From Bombella intestini (lineage in GTDB: Bacteria; Pseudomonadota; Alphaproteobacteria; Acetobacterales; Acetobacteraceae), in the NCBI RefSeq assembly GCF_002003665.1, contig NZ_JATM01000001.1:62001-126000 (forward strand): 64,000 bases of DNA, written 5' to 3'. Both the position numbers and the translations under genes were made by a program. Below are positions 52,363-62,080 of the stretch, one piece after another. Numbering within the stretch: position 1 is the first letter of the stretch; every line of letters starts with the position of its first letter. The notes below the pieces were generated by a model. It did not search any database. It worked only from the letters and a program-made list of their open reading frames with translations, and had not been told where the DNA came from.

Positions 52363-52785
52363 ATGGCTCTGGAACGTACGCTGTCCATCATCAAGCCTGA
52401 TGCCACACGCCGCAACCTGACCGGTAAGGTGAATACTGTATTCGAGAATGCCGGTCTGCGTATCGTGGCTCAGAAGCGCATCCAGCTTACGGAGAAGCAG
52501 GCTGGTGCTTTTTACGAAGTTCACAAGGAGCGTCCTTTCTTTGGTGAGCTGGTGTCCTTCATGTGCTCTGCTCCGGTAGTTGTGCAGGTTCTGGAAGGCG
52601 AGAATGCTGTTGCTCACCACCGTGACGTGATGGGTGCCACAAACCCGGCTGAAGCTGCTGAAGGTACCGTGCGTAAGCTCTATGCCCAGAGCATTGGCGA
52701 GAACTCCGTTCATGGTTCCGACAGCCTCGAGAACGCCAAGCGTGAGATTTCTTTCTTCTTTGCTGAGACAGAAATCCTGCCCTGA
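52363..52785 (+). CDS. ndk: Nucleoside diphosphate kinase
   Basis: Ndk transfers phosphate from ATP to nucleoside diphosphates through a phospho-histidine. The 140-residue protein has [19 protein letters not shown] at the start, [39 protein letters not shown] with the active-site His117. A strong ribosome site GAGGAGGG precedes the ATG. It is monocistronic, ending at a strong terminator. Confidence 0.98.
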   Translation: MALERTLSIIKPDATRRNLTGKVNTVFENAGLRIVAQKRIQLTEKQAGAFYEVHKERPFFGELVSFMCSAPVVVQVLEGENAVAHHRDVMGATNPAEAAEGTVRKLYAQSIGENSVHGSDSLENAKREISFFFAETEILP

Positions 52786-52828
52786 TCCATTCCGTAAATG
52801 GAAACAGGTTGAGGCTTAGGCCTCATAG

Positions 52829-52859
52829 AAAAAGGGAGCCAGAAATGGCTCCCTTTTTT
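52829..52859. terminator. Bidirectional terminator, ndk / purN
   Basis: AAAAAGGGAGCCA (52829-52841) and TGGCTCCCTTTTTT pair across a GAAA tetraloop. The A and T runs on either side serve both convergent genes. Confidence 0.93.
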
Positions 52860-52880
52860 GTTGTTCGTGTTGAAGGCTAA

Positions 52881-53465
52881 TCAGAAGCGTTTTTCAATGA
52901 ACTGACGCAGCGTTTCCGGGTAAAGGCGGTGTTCCTGTTCCAGAACACGAGCGGCCAGAGTATCCGCATCATCGCCGGGCAGAACGGGAACACGGGCTTG
53001 TGCAAGAATGGGGCCTTCATCCACACCGTCTGTGACGAGATGGATGGTGCAGCCATGTTCTTTGGCTCCAGCCTTCAGGGCGGCTTCGTGTGTGTGTAGG
53101 CCGGGGAAGGCAGGAAGCAGGCTGGGATGAATGTTGATCATCTTCCCTTCCCACTGCTGGACCAGCCAAGGGGTTAGTACTCGCATATATCCGGCAAGGC
53201 AGATCAGCTTTGCCCCGGAATCCCGCACGGCTTTGTCCAATGCCCGCTCGTGGGCCTCACGGTCTTTGCCATACTCCTGATGAGGTACGCAGAGTGTTTT
53301 GATGCCCGCCTTACGGGCTGTTTCCAGCCCGGCAGCATCGGCCTTGTTACTCAGGACAAGAACAATCTCGGCGGGGAAGTCCGGGCGAGCGCAGGCCTCC
53401 ATCAGGGCGACCATATTACTACCACGACCGCTGATGAAAACGGCGATGGGTGTCTTCTTCACCAT
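52881..53465 (-). CDS. purN: Phosphoribosylglycinamide formyltransferase
   Basis: PurN adds a formyl group from 10-formyl-THF to GAR in purine synthesis. It shows IAVFISGRGSNMVALMEAC near the start, LAGYMRVLTPWLVQQWEGKMINIHPSLLPAFPGLHTHEAAL with the catalytic Asn/His, and HLVTDGVDEGPILAQARVPV with the catalytic Asp. The length of 194 is normal. It starts 8 bp after the purM stop, so purM-purN form one operon. Confidence 0.96.
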   Translation of the reverse strand: MVKKTPIAVFISGRGSNMVALMEACARPDFPAEIVLVLSNKADAAGLETARKAGIKTLCVPHQEYGKDREAHERALDKAVRDSGAKLICLAGYMRVLTPWLVQQWEGKMINIHPSLLPAFPGLHTHEAALKAGAKEHGCTIHLVTDGVDEGPILAQARVPVLPGDDADTLAARVLEQEHRLYPETLRQFIEKRF

Positions 53466-53473
53466 GGCCCGGC

Positions 53474-54532
53474 TCAGCCCAGATTCAGCGGGGAAATGAG
53501 GCGGAATGGTGTGCTGCTGCGAACGACACGGCCGATCAGCATGGCTTCTTCATCACGCTGCTCCAGCTCTGCCATGACCTTCTCTGGCTCGCTTGTGACC
53601 AGCACCATGCCGATGCCACAGTTGAAGACCTTCAGCATTTCTTCCTCGCTGACAGGCCCCTGTTCGGCTAGCCATGAGAAGATGCCGGGGATTGGCCAGC
53701 TCTGGCCGTCTACTTCCACGCCAAGACCTTCGGGCAGAACACGGGGGAGGTTCCCCGGCAGGCCGCCACCGGTGATATGGGCACAGCCATTGATTAGCTT
53801 CTTCTCATGCAGGGCAAGAACAGTGCTGACATAAAGGCGTGTGGGTGTCAGGAAGGCTTCGGCCAGTGTCTGCTTCGGAGAGAAGGGGGCGGGGTCTTTC
53901 CAGCTCAGGCCAGCGGCATCCACGATGTGGCGGACGAGAGAGAAGCCATTGGAATGAACGCCAGAGGACGGCAGGGCGATGAGGCTGTCGCCTTCATGGA
54001 TGGTGGCGGGCAGCATGGCGTCACGTTCCACAGCACCAACGCTGAAGCCCGCAAGGTCATAATGTCCTTTGCCATAGAGGCCCGGCATTTCGGCTGTTTC
54101 TCCACCTACAAGGGCGCAGCCGCTTTCCTTACAGGCAGCGGCAATGCCCTTGATGATGCGTTGTGCCACGGAAACGGAAAGACTGCCCGTTGCCATATAG
54201 TCTAGAAAGAAAAGCGGCTGAGCACCCTGTACGATCAGGTCATTGACGCACATGGCAACGAGATCAATGCCGATTTCGTCATGCAGGCCACTTTCGATGG
54301 CGAGCAGAAGTTTTGTTCCGACACCGTCCGTGCAGCTGACGAGGACCGGGTCCTTCAGGCCAGCGGCCTTGGGGTCGAAGAGAGCGCCGAAGCCTCCCAG
54401 ACCGCCCATGACACCGGGGCGAGCCGTGGCTTTGGCTGCCGGCTTAATGGCGTCAACCAGAGCGTCTCCGGCTTCGATGTCCACACCGGCGGCGGCATAA
54501 CTGGCACTGGGGGAGGCGGATGTCTTGGTCAT
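53474..54532 (-). CDS. purM: Phosphoribosylformylglycinamidine cyclo-ligase (AIR synthetase)
   Basis: PurM closes the imidazole ring of aminoimidazole ribotide using ATP. The 352-residue product shows YAAAGVDIEAGDALVDAIKP, VSCTDGVGTKLLLAIE, DLVAMCVNDLIVQGAQPLFFLDYMA, LVGGETAEMPGLY and HITGGGLPGNLPRVLPEG. The ATG at 54532 is the family start; the frame stays open upstream to 54676 without any similarity. purN follows directly. Confidence 0.97.
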   Translation of the reverse strand: MTKTSASPSASYAAAGVDIEAGDALVDAIKPAAKATARPGVMGGLGGFGALFDPKAAGLKDPVLVSCTDGVGTKLLLAIESGLHDEIGIDLVAMCVNDLIVQGAQPLFFLDYMATGSLSVSVAQRIIKGIAAACKESGCALVGGETAEMPGLYGKGHYDLAGFSVGAVERDAMLPATIHEGDSLIALPSSGVHSNGFSLVRHIVDAAGLSWKDPAPFSPKQTLAEAFLTPTRLYVSTVLALHEKKLINGCAHITGGGLPGNLPRVLPEGLGVEVDGQSWPIPGIFSWLAEQGPVSEEEMLKVFNCGIGMVLVTSEPEKVMAELEQRDEEAMLIGRVVRSSTPFRLISPLNLG

Positions 54533-54698
54533 GGGGGTATGGTGTTCCTGCTGGTTGATGCTGGCCCCTTTATAGAGCATCCTGCATAAAGACGGAATGT
54601 GCAGGACCGTCAAATCCTTTCGGTTCTGTGAAAGAATGGGAAACCTCATCCTAAGATGGGGAGGGATGGGCCGCAATGAGGGGACGGATGAAGCAGCG

Positions 54699-55403
54699 AT
54701 GACAGGTGCACAGGTACAGTTGGCGTTGGACCTTCAACAGGACCGTCCTTTCTCAGCGGAACGGTTTATTGCTGGGTCTTCCAATGTGTCTGCACGGGTT
54801 TGGCTAGCACGCCCTCGCTGGCCGGAGGGGCGGCTGTGGCTCTGGGGGCCTGCGGGAACAGGCAAGAGCCATCTGCTACATATTTGGGCGCATCAGCATC
54901 GGGCGGTGCAGTTCGATGCTGAGGCTTTATCCTGCGATGGTGACGGTGCGTTGCTGGTAGCTGGGCAGAAGTTGGAACCAGATGTGACGCCTTTTGTGAT
55001 CGACCATCTGGAAGGGCTGACGCAGGAGGTAGCCCTGCTGCACTTGCTCAACCGTGCCCATGCGGCGGGACGGCGGGTTCTTATGGCCTCACGGCATCCA
55101 CCAGCACGCCGGTTTTTCCATTTGCCGGACCTTGCGAGTCGGCTTCGGGCGACCATGACGGCAGGGCTGGAGGAGCCGGAGGATGAGTTGCGGGCAACCT
55201 TGCTGCTTTCCCTGCTGGCCGAGCGACAGCTGATTGTGCCTCAATCCGTTACAGACTGGCTCTGGCGGCGTCTGCCTAGGACAGGCGATGCTTTGGTGCA
55301 GGCCGTGCAGCGGTTGGATGATGCCGCCATGAGGCGGGGCAGTGCGATAAGCCGTGCCCTTGCCATAGATGTTTTAAGTGACCTTCTCGGTGAGGAAGAG
55401 TGA
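54699..55403 (+). CDS. hda: DnaA-related replication regulator (Hda/HdaA-like)
   Basis: A 234-residue AAA+ protein related to the DnaA core. At the N-terminus QLALDL (residues 7-12) matches the sliding-clamp-binding motif through which Hda is tethered to DNA polymerase III. Walker A is GPAGTGKS (50-57), followed by FVIDHLEGL and a sensor arginine region (LASRLRATMTAGLEEP). With the clamp it should stimulate DnaA-ATP hydrolysis and so limit re-initiation. Its place between purM/purN and ppk is conserved in Alphaproteobacteria. The ATG at 54699 puts the clamp motif at the very N-terminus; an upstream in-frame ATG at 54597 would not. Confidence 0.88.
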   Translation: MTGAQVQLALDLQQDRPFSAERFIAGSSNVSARVWLARPRWPEGRLWLWGPAGTGKSHLLHIWAHQHRAVQFDAEALSCDGDGALLVAGQKLEPDVTPFVIDHLEGLTQEVALLHLLNRAHAAGRRVLMASRHPPARRFFHLPDLASRLRATMTAGLEEPEDELRATLLLSLLAERQLIVPQSVTDWLWRRLPRTGDALVQAVQRLDDAAMRRGSAISRALAIDVLSDLLGEEE

Positions 55404-55600
55404 CGGGGAGGGGGCGTAATTCAAGTGGTGCAGTTCGTAGTTTTCTGCGATGGTGAAAGCCTGTCCAGCCCTAATCTCCTAAGGGGCCTGCAAGGCTGAA
55501 ATACTATGTTAATAATTGTCATGCCGACAGGAATACGGTCTTAATCGGGGTAAAAATGGGCAGGATCATGCCCGCTGACCAGTCAGGTGAGGAGATTGTC

Positions 55601-57772
55601 ATGTCCGGTATAGAGAATATGGCGTTTACAGAGACGAATATGGCGAGCGAGGCCGTGCATAAGAAACATCCGGCCCGTTTCATCAATCGTGAGCTGGGTT
55701 GGTTGGATTTTAACCAGCGTGTTTTAAACGAATCTGAAAACCCGGATGTCCCTCTCCTAGAACGGCTGCGTTTTCTTTCCATCAGTGCTGGCAATATGGA
55801 TGAATTTTACGCTGTCCGTGTTGCGGGGCTGGTGGACCAGCTAAAGACTGGTTCCAGTAAGAAAAGCCCGGATGGGTTGACCCCGGCCCAGCAGCTTGAA
55901 ACGGTCCGTCACCAGGCATGGCACCTTCAGAAGGAGCAGCAGCGCATCTGGGGTGACATGGTGAAGGAGCTGCAGGGTGAGAACATTCTCATCAAGAATG
56001 TTGAGAAGCTCCATCATCATGATCAGGAATGGCTTTCCACCTATTTTGATAAGCAGCTTTTTCCTGTCCTGACGCCACTTACCTTGAATCCTACCCATCC
56101 ATTACCATTCATTTTCAGTGGTGGGCAGGCTCTGGTTCTTCGCCTCAAAAACCCGAAGACAGATCGCCACATGCTGGATGGCATGGTGGTTCTGCCAGAG
56201 AAGCTGCCTCGTTTCATCCGTTTGCCGGATAAGGATGAGACAATCCGTTTCGTTCTGCTGGAAGATGTCATCTCCCATTTTGCCAAGCGTCTCTATCCGG
56301 GGCTTGATGCGGTCCGTGCCAGTATGTTGCGTCTGGTCCGGGACCTTGATGTAGAGCTGGAAGAGGACGCCGAAGACCTGCTCAACAGCTTTGAAAAGGC
56401 TGTGAAGGAGCGGCGGCGTGGGGCTTGCATTCATCTGGAGATAGATGGCCATTTGCCCGGGCATCTCATCCGCAAGCTGGGGGTTGCTAAGGATGATGTG
56501 GTCCATCTCCCCACAATGGTAGGGGTGGGTGATGTCAAACAGCTTATTGTTTCCGATAGGCCGGACCTGCTCTTTAAGCCGTATCATGGTAGTATTCCGC
56601 AGCGTGTCCTGAAGCATGATGGTGATTACTTCGCCACGATTCGGGAGCAGGACCTAGTCGTCCATCATCCTTACGAAACATTCGATACGGTCGTGCATTT
56701 CCTCAGGCAGGCAGCTAGAGACCCGGACGTCCTGTCTATTAAGCAGTCCATTTATCGGACATCGCACGATAGCCCGATTGTGGATGCGCTGATTGAGGCA
56801 GTTGAAGCCGGTAAAGCCGTTACGGCCGAGGTAGAATTACGGGCCCGGTTTGATGAAGAGGCCAATATCCGTCTTGCTCGTATGCTGGAGACTAGAGGCG
56901 TGCAGGTCGTATATGGTCTGGCTGCCTATAAGACTCATGCCAAGATGATTTTGGTAGTCCGGCGGGAAGGTGACCATCTCCAGTCTTATGCCCATTACGG
57001 GACAGGCAATTATCATCCCAATACGGCTAAGATTTATACTGATATTTCTTATTTCACCTGTGATCCCGCACTTGTTGATGACTGTGCCCGGTTATTCAAC
57101 TGCATTACCGGTGCTGCCGTGCCAGAGCTTCAGGCTGTAGCTTTCTCTCCGCTGACCATCCGGCCAACGTTGGAAAAATTGGTGCGGGAGGAGATGGAGC
57201 ATGTCAGCGCTGGGCGTCCCGGGCAGATATGGCTCAAGATGAACAGTCTTGTAGATAGGAAGCTGATTGACCTGCTTTACGAGGCTGCACAGGCTGGTGT
57301 GAAGATCACTATCGTGGTGCGAGGTATGTGCAGCTTGCGGCCGGGTGTGCCGGGTCTTTCCGAAGGGATTGAGGTACGCTCCATTGTTGGGCGGTATCTG
57401 GAGCATGCGCGTGTCTTTGCCTTTGGGAATGGCTATGAACTGCCTTCCCCTCAGGCCAAGCTCTTCATTGCATCGGCGGACTGGATGAAACGGAATATGG
57501 ACCGTCGTATTGAAGCTATGGTGCCTATTACGGACATGAAAGCCCATGCTCGTATTCTGGATGAGATCATGGTTGTGAATGTGCATGACACATTGCATAG
57601 CTGGGTCATGTTGCCGGATGGTCGGTGGGAACGTGTCGAACCCGGTGAATCTCCCCTTTCCGCTCACGACTATTTTATGGAACAAGCCTCTGCGTCAAAT
57701 GGAGAGGTAGATACTCCGGCGAATCCCCGGCCGGACTCCGAAGATGGGGAAGGGCCTGCGAAGGAGGCGTAA
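55601..57772 (+). CDS. ppk1: Polyphosphate kinase 1
   Basis: PPK1 makes polyphosphate from ATP. The 723-residue protein begins with RFINRELGWLDFNQRVLNE and LRFLSISAGNMDEFYAVRVAGL, continues through IPQRVLKHDGDYFATIREQDLVVHHPYETFDTVVHFLRQAARDPDVLSIKQSIYRT, and has the autophosphorylated histidine in LAAYKTHAKMILV and the second conserved histidine in GRYLEHARVFAFGNG. The ATG at 55601 has AGGAG 7 bases upstream and is preferred to the in-frame ATGs at 55556 and 55568. ppx follows after 2 bp. Confidence 0.97.
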   Translation: MSGIENMAFTETNMASEAVHKKHPARFINRELGWLDFNQRVLNESENPDVPLLERLRFLSISAGNMDEFYAVRVAGLVDQLKTGSSKKSPDGLTPAQQLETVRHQAWHLQKEQQRIWGDMVKELQGENILIKNVEKLHHHDQEWLSTYFDKQLFPVLTPLTLNPTHPLPFIFSGGQALVLRLKNPKTDRHMLDGMVVLPEKLPRFIRLPDKDETIRFVLLEDVISHFAKRLYPGLDAVRASMLRLVRDLDVELEEDAEDLLNSFEKAVKERRRGACIHLEIDGHLPGHLIRKLGVAKDDVVHLPTMVGVGDVKQLIVSDRPDLLFKPYHGSIPQRVLKHDGDYFATIREQDLVVHHPYETFDTVVHFLRQAARDPDVLSIKQSIYRTSHDSPIVDALIEAVEAGKAVTAEVELRARFDEEANIRLARMLETRGVQVVYGLAAYKTHAKMILVVRREGDHLQSYAHYGTGNYHPNTAKIYTDISYFTCDPALVDDCARLFNCITGAAVPELQAVAFSPLTIRPTLEKLVREEMEHVSAGRPGQIWLKMNSLVDRKLIDLLYEAAQAGVKITIVVRGMCSLRPGVPGLSEGIEVRSIVGRYLEHARVFAFGNGYELPSPQAKLFIASADWMKRNMDRRIEAMVPITDMKAHARILDEIMVVNVHDTLHSWVMLPDGRWERVEPGESPLSAHDYFMEQASASNGEVDTPANPRPDSEDGEGPAKEA

Positions 57773-57774
57773 GA

Positions 57775-59286
57775 ATGGTGTATATGGCAGCGCAGTGGGA
57801 GGACAGGCCGTCTCGCCGGTCTGCAATCGTGGACCTTGGTTCAAACTCCGTGCGGATGGTGGTGTATGAGGGGGTTGCTCGCAATCCCGTTCCCATCTTT
57901 AACGAAAAGGCCACGCTACGCCTCGGTGCTGGGCTGGAGGCCACGGGTATGCTGAGCGAGGAAGGCATCGACCGTGCATTGGAGGTGCTAGCTCGTTATC
58001 AGGCCATTGGTCAGGCCATGAAAGTGGAACCGTTCGATGTTCTGGCCACGGCTGCTGTAAGGGATGCCCGTAACGGGGATGCATTCGTAAAAGAAGCCCG
58101 CATCCGGATGCCTGAGGCCCGCTTTCGGGTGCTGAATGGCGAGGAAGAGGCTGATTATTCAGCCGCCGGAGTTCTCTGCGCTCTGCCAGACGCTGATGGT
58201 GTGGTTGCTGATATTGGTGGCGGCTCGCTGGAGCTTATCCGTGTCCGGGATGGTGCCTATTTCGAGGCCGGGACAACCCCGCTTGGGGTGATTCGCCTGC
58301 GGGAGCGTTCGCAGGAGGATATGGAGGAGGCCGGTAAAATCGCCCGGAAGACACTGGCGGATGTGTCGTGGTTGGAAACAGTGGCAGGCAAGCCGCTCTA
58401 TCTAGTGGGTGGTGCTTTCCGTGCTTTGGCGCGTTTGCATGTTGCCCGCATGGATTACCCGCTGAATATGGTGCACCTCTTTCGGCTTGATCGTGCCGAG
58501 GCGGAGGAGATGGCGAATTGGGTCATCGGTGCCAGCCGCAAGCAGATAGAAAAGGTTGGCAATGTGCCACGCAAGCGGATGGTTGATGCACCATTTGCAG
58601 CGCAAGTTCTTCTGGCCCTTTTGGATCGGACGGATGCACGGGAAATTGTTTTCAGTGCGGAAGGTCTGCGTGAGGGGTGGTACATGCGTGAGGTTGCGGC
58701 CTCCGTGGCAGAGGAAGACCCTATGGAGGCTCTGGCCCGGGAAATGGCGGGGCGGCTTGGTCGTAATGCTTCTCTGGCAGAACCGCTTATTACATGGGTC
58801 TCTCCCGTCTTCTTGACCGGGCTAGATTGGGTAGAGGATGCCTTTTTGGCTGCTCAGCTTCGGTTAGCCTGTATCGTGTCTGACATTGGTTCCTACGATC
58901 ATCCGCAATATCGGGCGGAACAGACATACCGGCGGATTCTGTACTGTCATGGCGTTGGGTTCTCTCATGAGGCCCGGGCTTTTCTCGCCCTCGTGCTGGG
59001 TGTGCGGTATGAAATTAATCGGGATGATCCCGTACTGGAGCCTTCACGCCGTTTGTTGAGCAAGGAACGTTATGATGCGGCTGTTCGGCTGGGGCTGGCT
59101 CTGCGTTTGGTCTATACGCTCTGTGCCGGGACAGAAGGCCTGCTAGAGGGCACACATCTAGCTATGAAAGATGATAAATTGGTGCTTAGCCTGCATGGAA
59201 GCCGTCTGCGGTCTGGTGGTAGTGCCATTTCACGCCAGCTAGAACGGTTGGCTGAAGCACTCGGCAGGAAGCCGTTATTGCGCTGA
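57775..59286 (+). CDS. ppx: Exopolyphosphatase (Ppx/GppA family)
   Basis: Ppx removes terminal phosphates from polyphosphate, and family members can also hydrolyse pppGpp. The actin-like ATPase motifs are AIVDLGSNSVRMVVYEG, LATAAVRDARNGDAFV, LNGEEEADYSAAG and VVADIGGGSLELIRV; a C-terminal HD-like region follows from about residue 320 (LACIVSDIGSYDHPQYRAEQTYRRILYCHGVGFSHEARAFLALVLG). The length of 503 is normal for the long form. GGAGG lies 8 bases before the ATG. It pairs with ppk1 in one operon, so synthesis and breakdown of polyphosphate are made together. Confidence 0.95.
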   Translation: MVYMAAQWEDRPSRRSAIVDLGSNSVRMVVYEGVARNPVPIFNEKATLRLGAGLEATGMLSEEGIDRALEVLARYQAIGQAMKVEPFDVLATAAVRDARNGDAFVKEARIRMPEARFRVLNGEEEADYSAAGVLCALPDADGVVADIGGGSLELIRVRDGAYFEAGTTPLGVIRLRERSQEDMEEAGKIARKTLADVSWLETVAGKPLYLVGGAFRALARLHVARMDYPLNMVHLFRLDRAEAEEMANWVIGASRKQIEKVGNVPRKRMVDAPFAAQVLLALLDRTDAREIVFSAEGLREGWYMREVAASVAEEDPMEALAREMAGRLGRNASLAEPLITWVSPVFLTGLDWVEDAFLAAQLRLACIVSDIGSYDHPQYRAEQTYRRILYCHGVGFSHEARAFLALVLGVRYEINRDDPVLEPSRRLLSKERYDAAVRLGLALRLVYTLCAGTEGLLEGTHLAMKDDKLVLSLHGSRLRSGGSAISRQLERLAEALGRKPLLR

Positions 59287-59320
59287 AGGATACTGCTTAA
59301 AACGATAAGTGGTTTCGGAA

Positions 59321-59358
59321 CGGAACCAGCATCATTGATGGGTGCTGGTTCCGTTTTT
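59321..59358 (+). terminator. Terminator of ppk-ppx
   Basis: CGGAACCAGCA (59321-59331) pairs with TGCTGGTTCCG (59343-59353) across an 11-base loop and is followed by five T. Confidence 0.88.
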
Positions 59359-59402
59359 GTTTATGTGGCTGTTAGGCCGGCTGACGTTTCTTTACGGGCT
59401 GC

Positions 59403-62075
59403 TTAGTGTGGCTGGCGGAGGGGAGCCAGTAGCCGGTTTAGGTAGTCCAGCTCACTTTGCGGACGAGTACGATCGGAGGCACGCCGTTGTAGCTCACGCT
59501 CAATGTCGTGGGTACGATTGCGTTCATGATCCGGGATATGGGCATCAGAATCGGGGCTGTCATCCAGCTTGCGGCCTAACGGGTCCTGATTATCCGGCTG
59601 TTTCTGTTCTTCGTCATGGCTATCTTCATCCTGCCCGCTGTTCGGATCATCCTCCGGGGAGGCGGCGGGGCTGCCATTCTGTTCATCCGGGGCGGTGGAT
59701 GATGAGGGCGGCGGAATAAAGCCCAAGCGTCCCTTACTATTTTGGCTGGCCTCAGATTGGTTTTTGCTCATGTCATGCCGGGATTGGGAAAGGTCGTTTA
59801 GAACGGTTTGAATGTTCTTTACGCTCTCCTCATCCTGACGAGTGGCAAGGCTTTTCAGGACAGCCCCCATATCTTTTTCTGCTTTTAGCAGATTGGGCAT
59901 TTTCTTCTTCGTCAGCGTTTCACCACGGTGGTTGAGTGCCTGTGTCAGAAGGCGCAGAGCATATTGTGTGGCATGGTCCTGTTGCCGATCATCTGCATGA
60001 AGCAGAACGATATCCTGATTTAACGGGGACGTGGAAGAAGATTTGTCAGTCGCAGCGGGGGCCATGCCTAGCTGACTGAGTAGCTCGGCCGTGGACATCT
60101 GGGAGACATCCTTATGTTGGTTTTCCCTGTCGTCTGAACTGGGCTGCTCCGAAGAAAGGCGTTTCTGAGCATGATTTAGCAGGTCTGTTTCTTGCCGGAT
60201 GAGGTCCCGCAAGGCCAGACGTTGTGTACGAGCTTCGGCTTGTGCCTGCATGGAGGCCGCTAGTGCTTGCATATCGGGCAAGGTGGCTTGCCGGAGCTGT
60301 TCGGCGGGTTCCACCATGTTGCGTAGATGTTCAAGGGCCTGCGCCGTCCGTCCAGCAAGGGCATCGGACTGGACCTGTCCGGCGAGACGGATCCAAGGCA
60401 TGCCTTTGCCACCGGGTAGGGGCATTACAAGACCATTCTGGCTGGCTTTCTGGAAGATGAACGCCATGTGCTCATCAAGAGCGGTTTTTAGGGCTCCTAG
60501 CTCGTCATGCAGCTTCTGCTGTTCATCCGAAGGGGGCGGAGAGGGATGTTCCCCAAGAGCGAGAAGATGCAGCCGGATGGCATTCTGCAAAGCTCGCACG
60601 TGCAGCATGGAGGCTGCAATGGCTTGCCCCGACTGTGCTTTATCCTCAGCATAAAGAGCTGTGAACCAGAGCTGTTCCATTAACGATTGGTCTGACATGC
60701 CGAGGCTTGCCTGCCGCTGAAGCAAAACCAGCGGTGAGGAGAGGTCCGGCGAGAGGGGTAGTTCCGTCAGAAGGGCCAGAATATGAGCGGCCTGTTTCTG
60801 ATTTATCTGACCAACGGCAAGATGCAAACGTAGGTCCAGCAGCGCACGGCTTAGCGGATCGTGCATAGGACGATGACCAAGGCGGAATGTCTGGAACGGG
60901 GAGCAGTTCTGTTTTCCTGAGCCACTACGGGCACAGAGTTGCCCGACAACTTCCAGCCCGGCAAAGGGGCTGTCGGAGAGGTCAAGCCGGGTTGTTCCTG
61001 TTGCTTTGGTGGGCCGCTTCTCTAATGGTAGAGGAATGGTCACAGCGTGAGCTGGGTCTGGTTTGTGTGCTGGAGGAATGATGGGCTGCAATCTGGCTTC
61101 CAGCGTAGCGACACCGTGAGGTTGGGCAACAGACCATGGAAAATTGGTATACCAATCCTGCGATGTGGCACCGGCTTTGGCGGTCCACTGAACATCCGGC
61201 GGTGTGTCGGTGCTGATTTGAAGATGCCAGCGGCCTAATCTACGGCCGCGGACAGAGAGGCTGACGGTTCCGCTCTTTCGTAGGATGCCTTCAATCTGCC
61301 AGCTGCCATTTTTCAGATAAGTTCTGCGGTTCTGGATGGCTCCATGCAGGTGAGGAGAGGCGGATGAGGATTCCACGACAACATGCAGCTGTGCACCTTC
61401 CGGTAGGGAGAGGGGAAGGCTATGTGCCGTTAAGAAGAGAGGTGGGCCGGGTGCATAGGTAGGGCGGTCGATCCAGGCCTGCATGGCGGGGAGAGCCGAA
61501 GCATCATCATCCATACCGGGGATAAACCCTGCCTTAAAGCGCAGCCCTGCCTGCGGTCCGGCAACACCCCCAAGTATGAACAGGCAGAGGGCAATAAGGG
61601 ATGCTGTCAGCCATCCTGTCCAATGAGGAAAGAGATGTGGGTGGCGGAGGCGGAGTGTCGCCAGAGAGTCGAGGAGCCTTTGCCGGTGGATGGTCCAGAG
61701 CTGCCCCTCCCTGTGTATCTCGTCTTCTGAGAGACCTTCAGGCAAGGCAGGGCGGTCAGTTAGAGCGGCAAGAGGTGGAAAGCTCAGCCCGGAATCATTG
61801 GCGATCCGTTGATCAATTTGCTCTGCAGAAGGGGGAGGAAGGTGATAGATTCTTCGCCCTGCCCAAATCAGTACGCTCCCGAAGGTGAGGCCCTCTAGTA
61901 GGAAATGGATACTATCTGGGAGTGACTGAGGGAGATGGAGAAGAGCCGCACACCCCCAAAGGCCAGCCAGTAGCACGGGCCAGCGGGCATAGTGCCAGCA
62001 TTGTTCCAGCCGGAGCCGGCGGTAGGCCTTCCGTTGGATGCGGGCAAACCGAGGAGGGAGAAGTGCGGCCTTCAC
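59403..62075 (-). CDS. TIGR02302/DUF4175 family membrane protein
   Basis: An 890-residue alphaproteobacterial protein of unknown function. Two or three helices lie in the first 180 residues (WPVLLAGLWGCAALLHL, LIALCLFILGGVAG), then a beta-rich region of about 230 residues (LPAMQAWIDRPTYAPGPPLFLTA), a long helical part with many Gln and Leu, and a low-complexity acidic tail (PDEQNGSPAASPEDDPNSGQ and following). The last residues (LQRRASDRTRPQSELDYLNRLL) match the family end. The start is GTG at 62075, 5 bp after the lysA stop. Adjacency to lysA is common and may hint at an envelope role. Confidence 0.85.
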   Translation of the reverse strand: MKAALLPPRFARIQRKAYRRLRLEQCWHYARWPVLLAGLWGCAALLHLPQSLPDSIHFLLEGLTFGSVLIWAGRRIYHLPPPSAEQIDQRIANDSGLSFPPLAALTDRPALPEGLSEDEIHREGQLWTIHRQRLLDSLATLRLRHPHLFPHWTGWLTASLIALCLFILGGVAGPQAGLRFKAGFIPGMDDDASALPAMQAWIDRPTYAPGPPLFLTAHSLPLSLPEGAQLHVVVESSSASPHLHGAIQNRRTYLKNGSWQIEGILRKSGTVSLSVRGRRLGRWHLQISTDTPPDVQWTAKAGATSQDWYTNFPWSVAQPHGVATLEARLQPIIPPAHKPDPAHAVTIPLPLEKRPTKATGTTRLDLSDSPFAGLEVVGQLCARSGSGKQNCSPFQTFRLGHRPMHDPLSRALLDLRLHLAVGQINQKQAAHILALLTELPLSPDLSSPLVLLQRQASLGMSDQSLMEQLWFTALYAEDKAQSGQAIAASMLHVRALQNAIRLHLLALGEHPSPPPSDEQQKLHDELGALKTALDEHMAFIFQKASQNGLVMPLPGGKGMPWIRLAGQVQSDALAGRTAQALEHLRNMVEPAEQLRQATLPDMQALAASMQAQAEARTQRLALRDLIRQETDLLNHAQKRLSSEQPSSDDRENQHKDVSQMSTAELLSQLGMAPAATDKSSSTSPLNQDIVLLHADDRQQDHATQYALRLLTQALNHRGETLTKKKMPNLLKAEKDMGAVLKSLATRQDEESVKNIQTVLNDLSQSRHDMSKNQSEASQNSKGRLGFIPPPSSSTAPDEQNGSPAASPEDDPNSGQDEDSHDEEQKQPDNQDPLGRKLDDSPDSDAHIPDHERNRTHDIERELQRRASDRTRPQSELDYLNRLLAPLRQPH

Positions 62076-62080
62076 GGGCG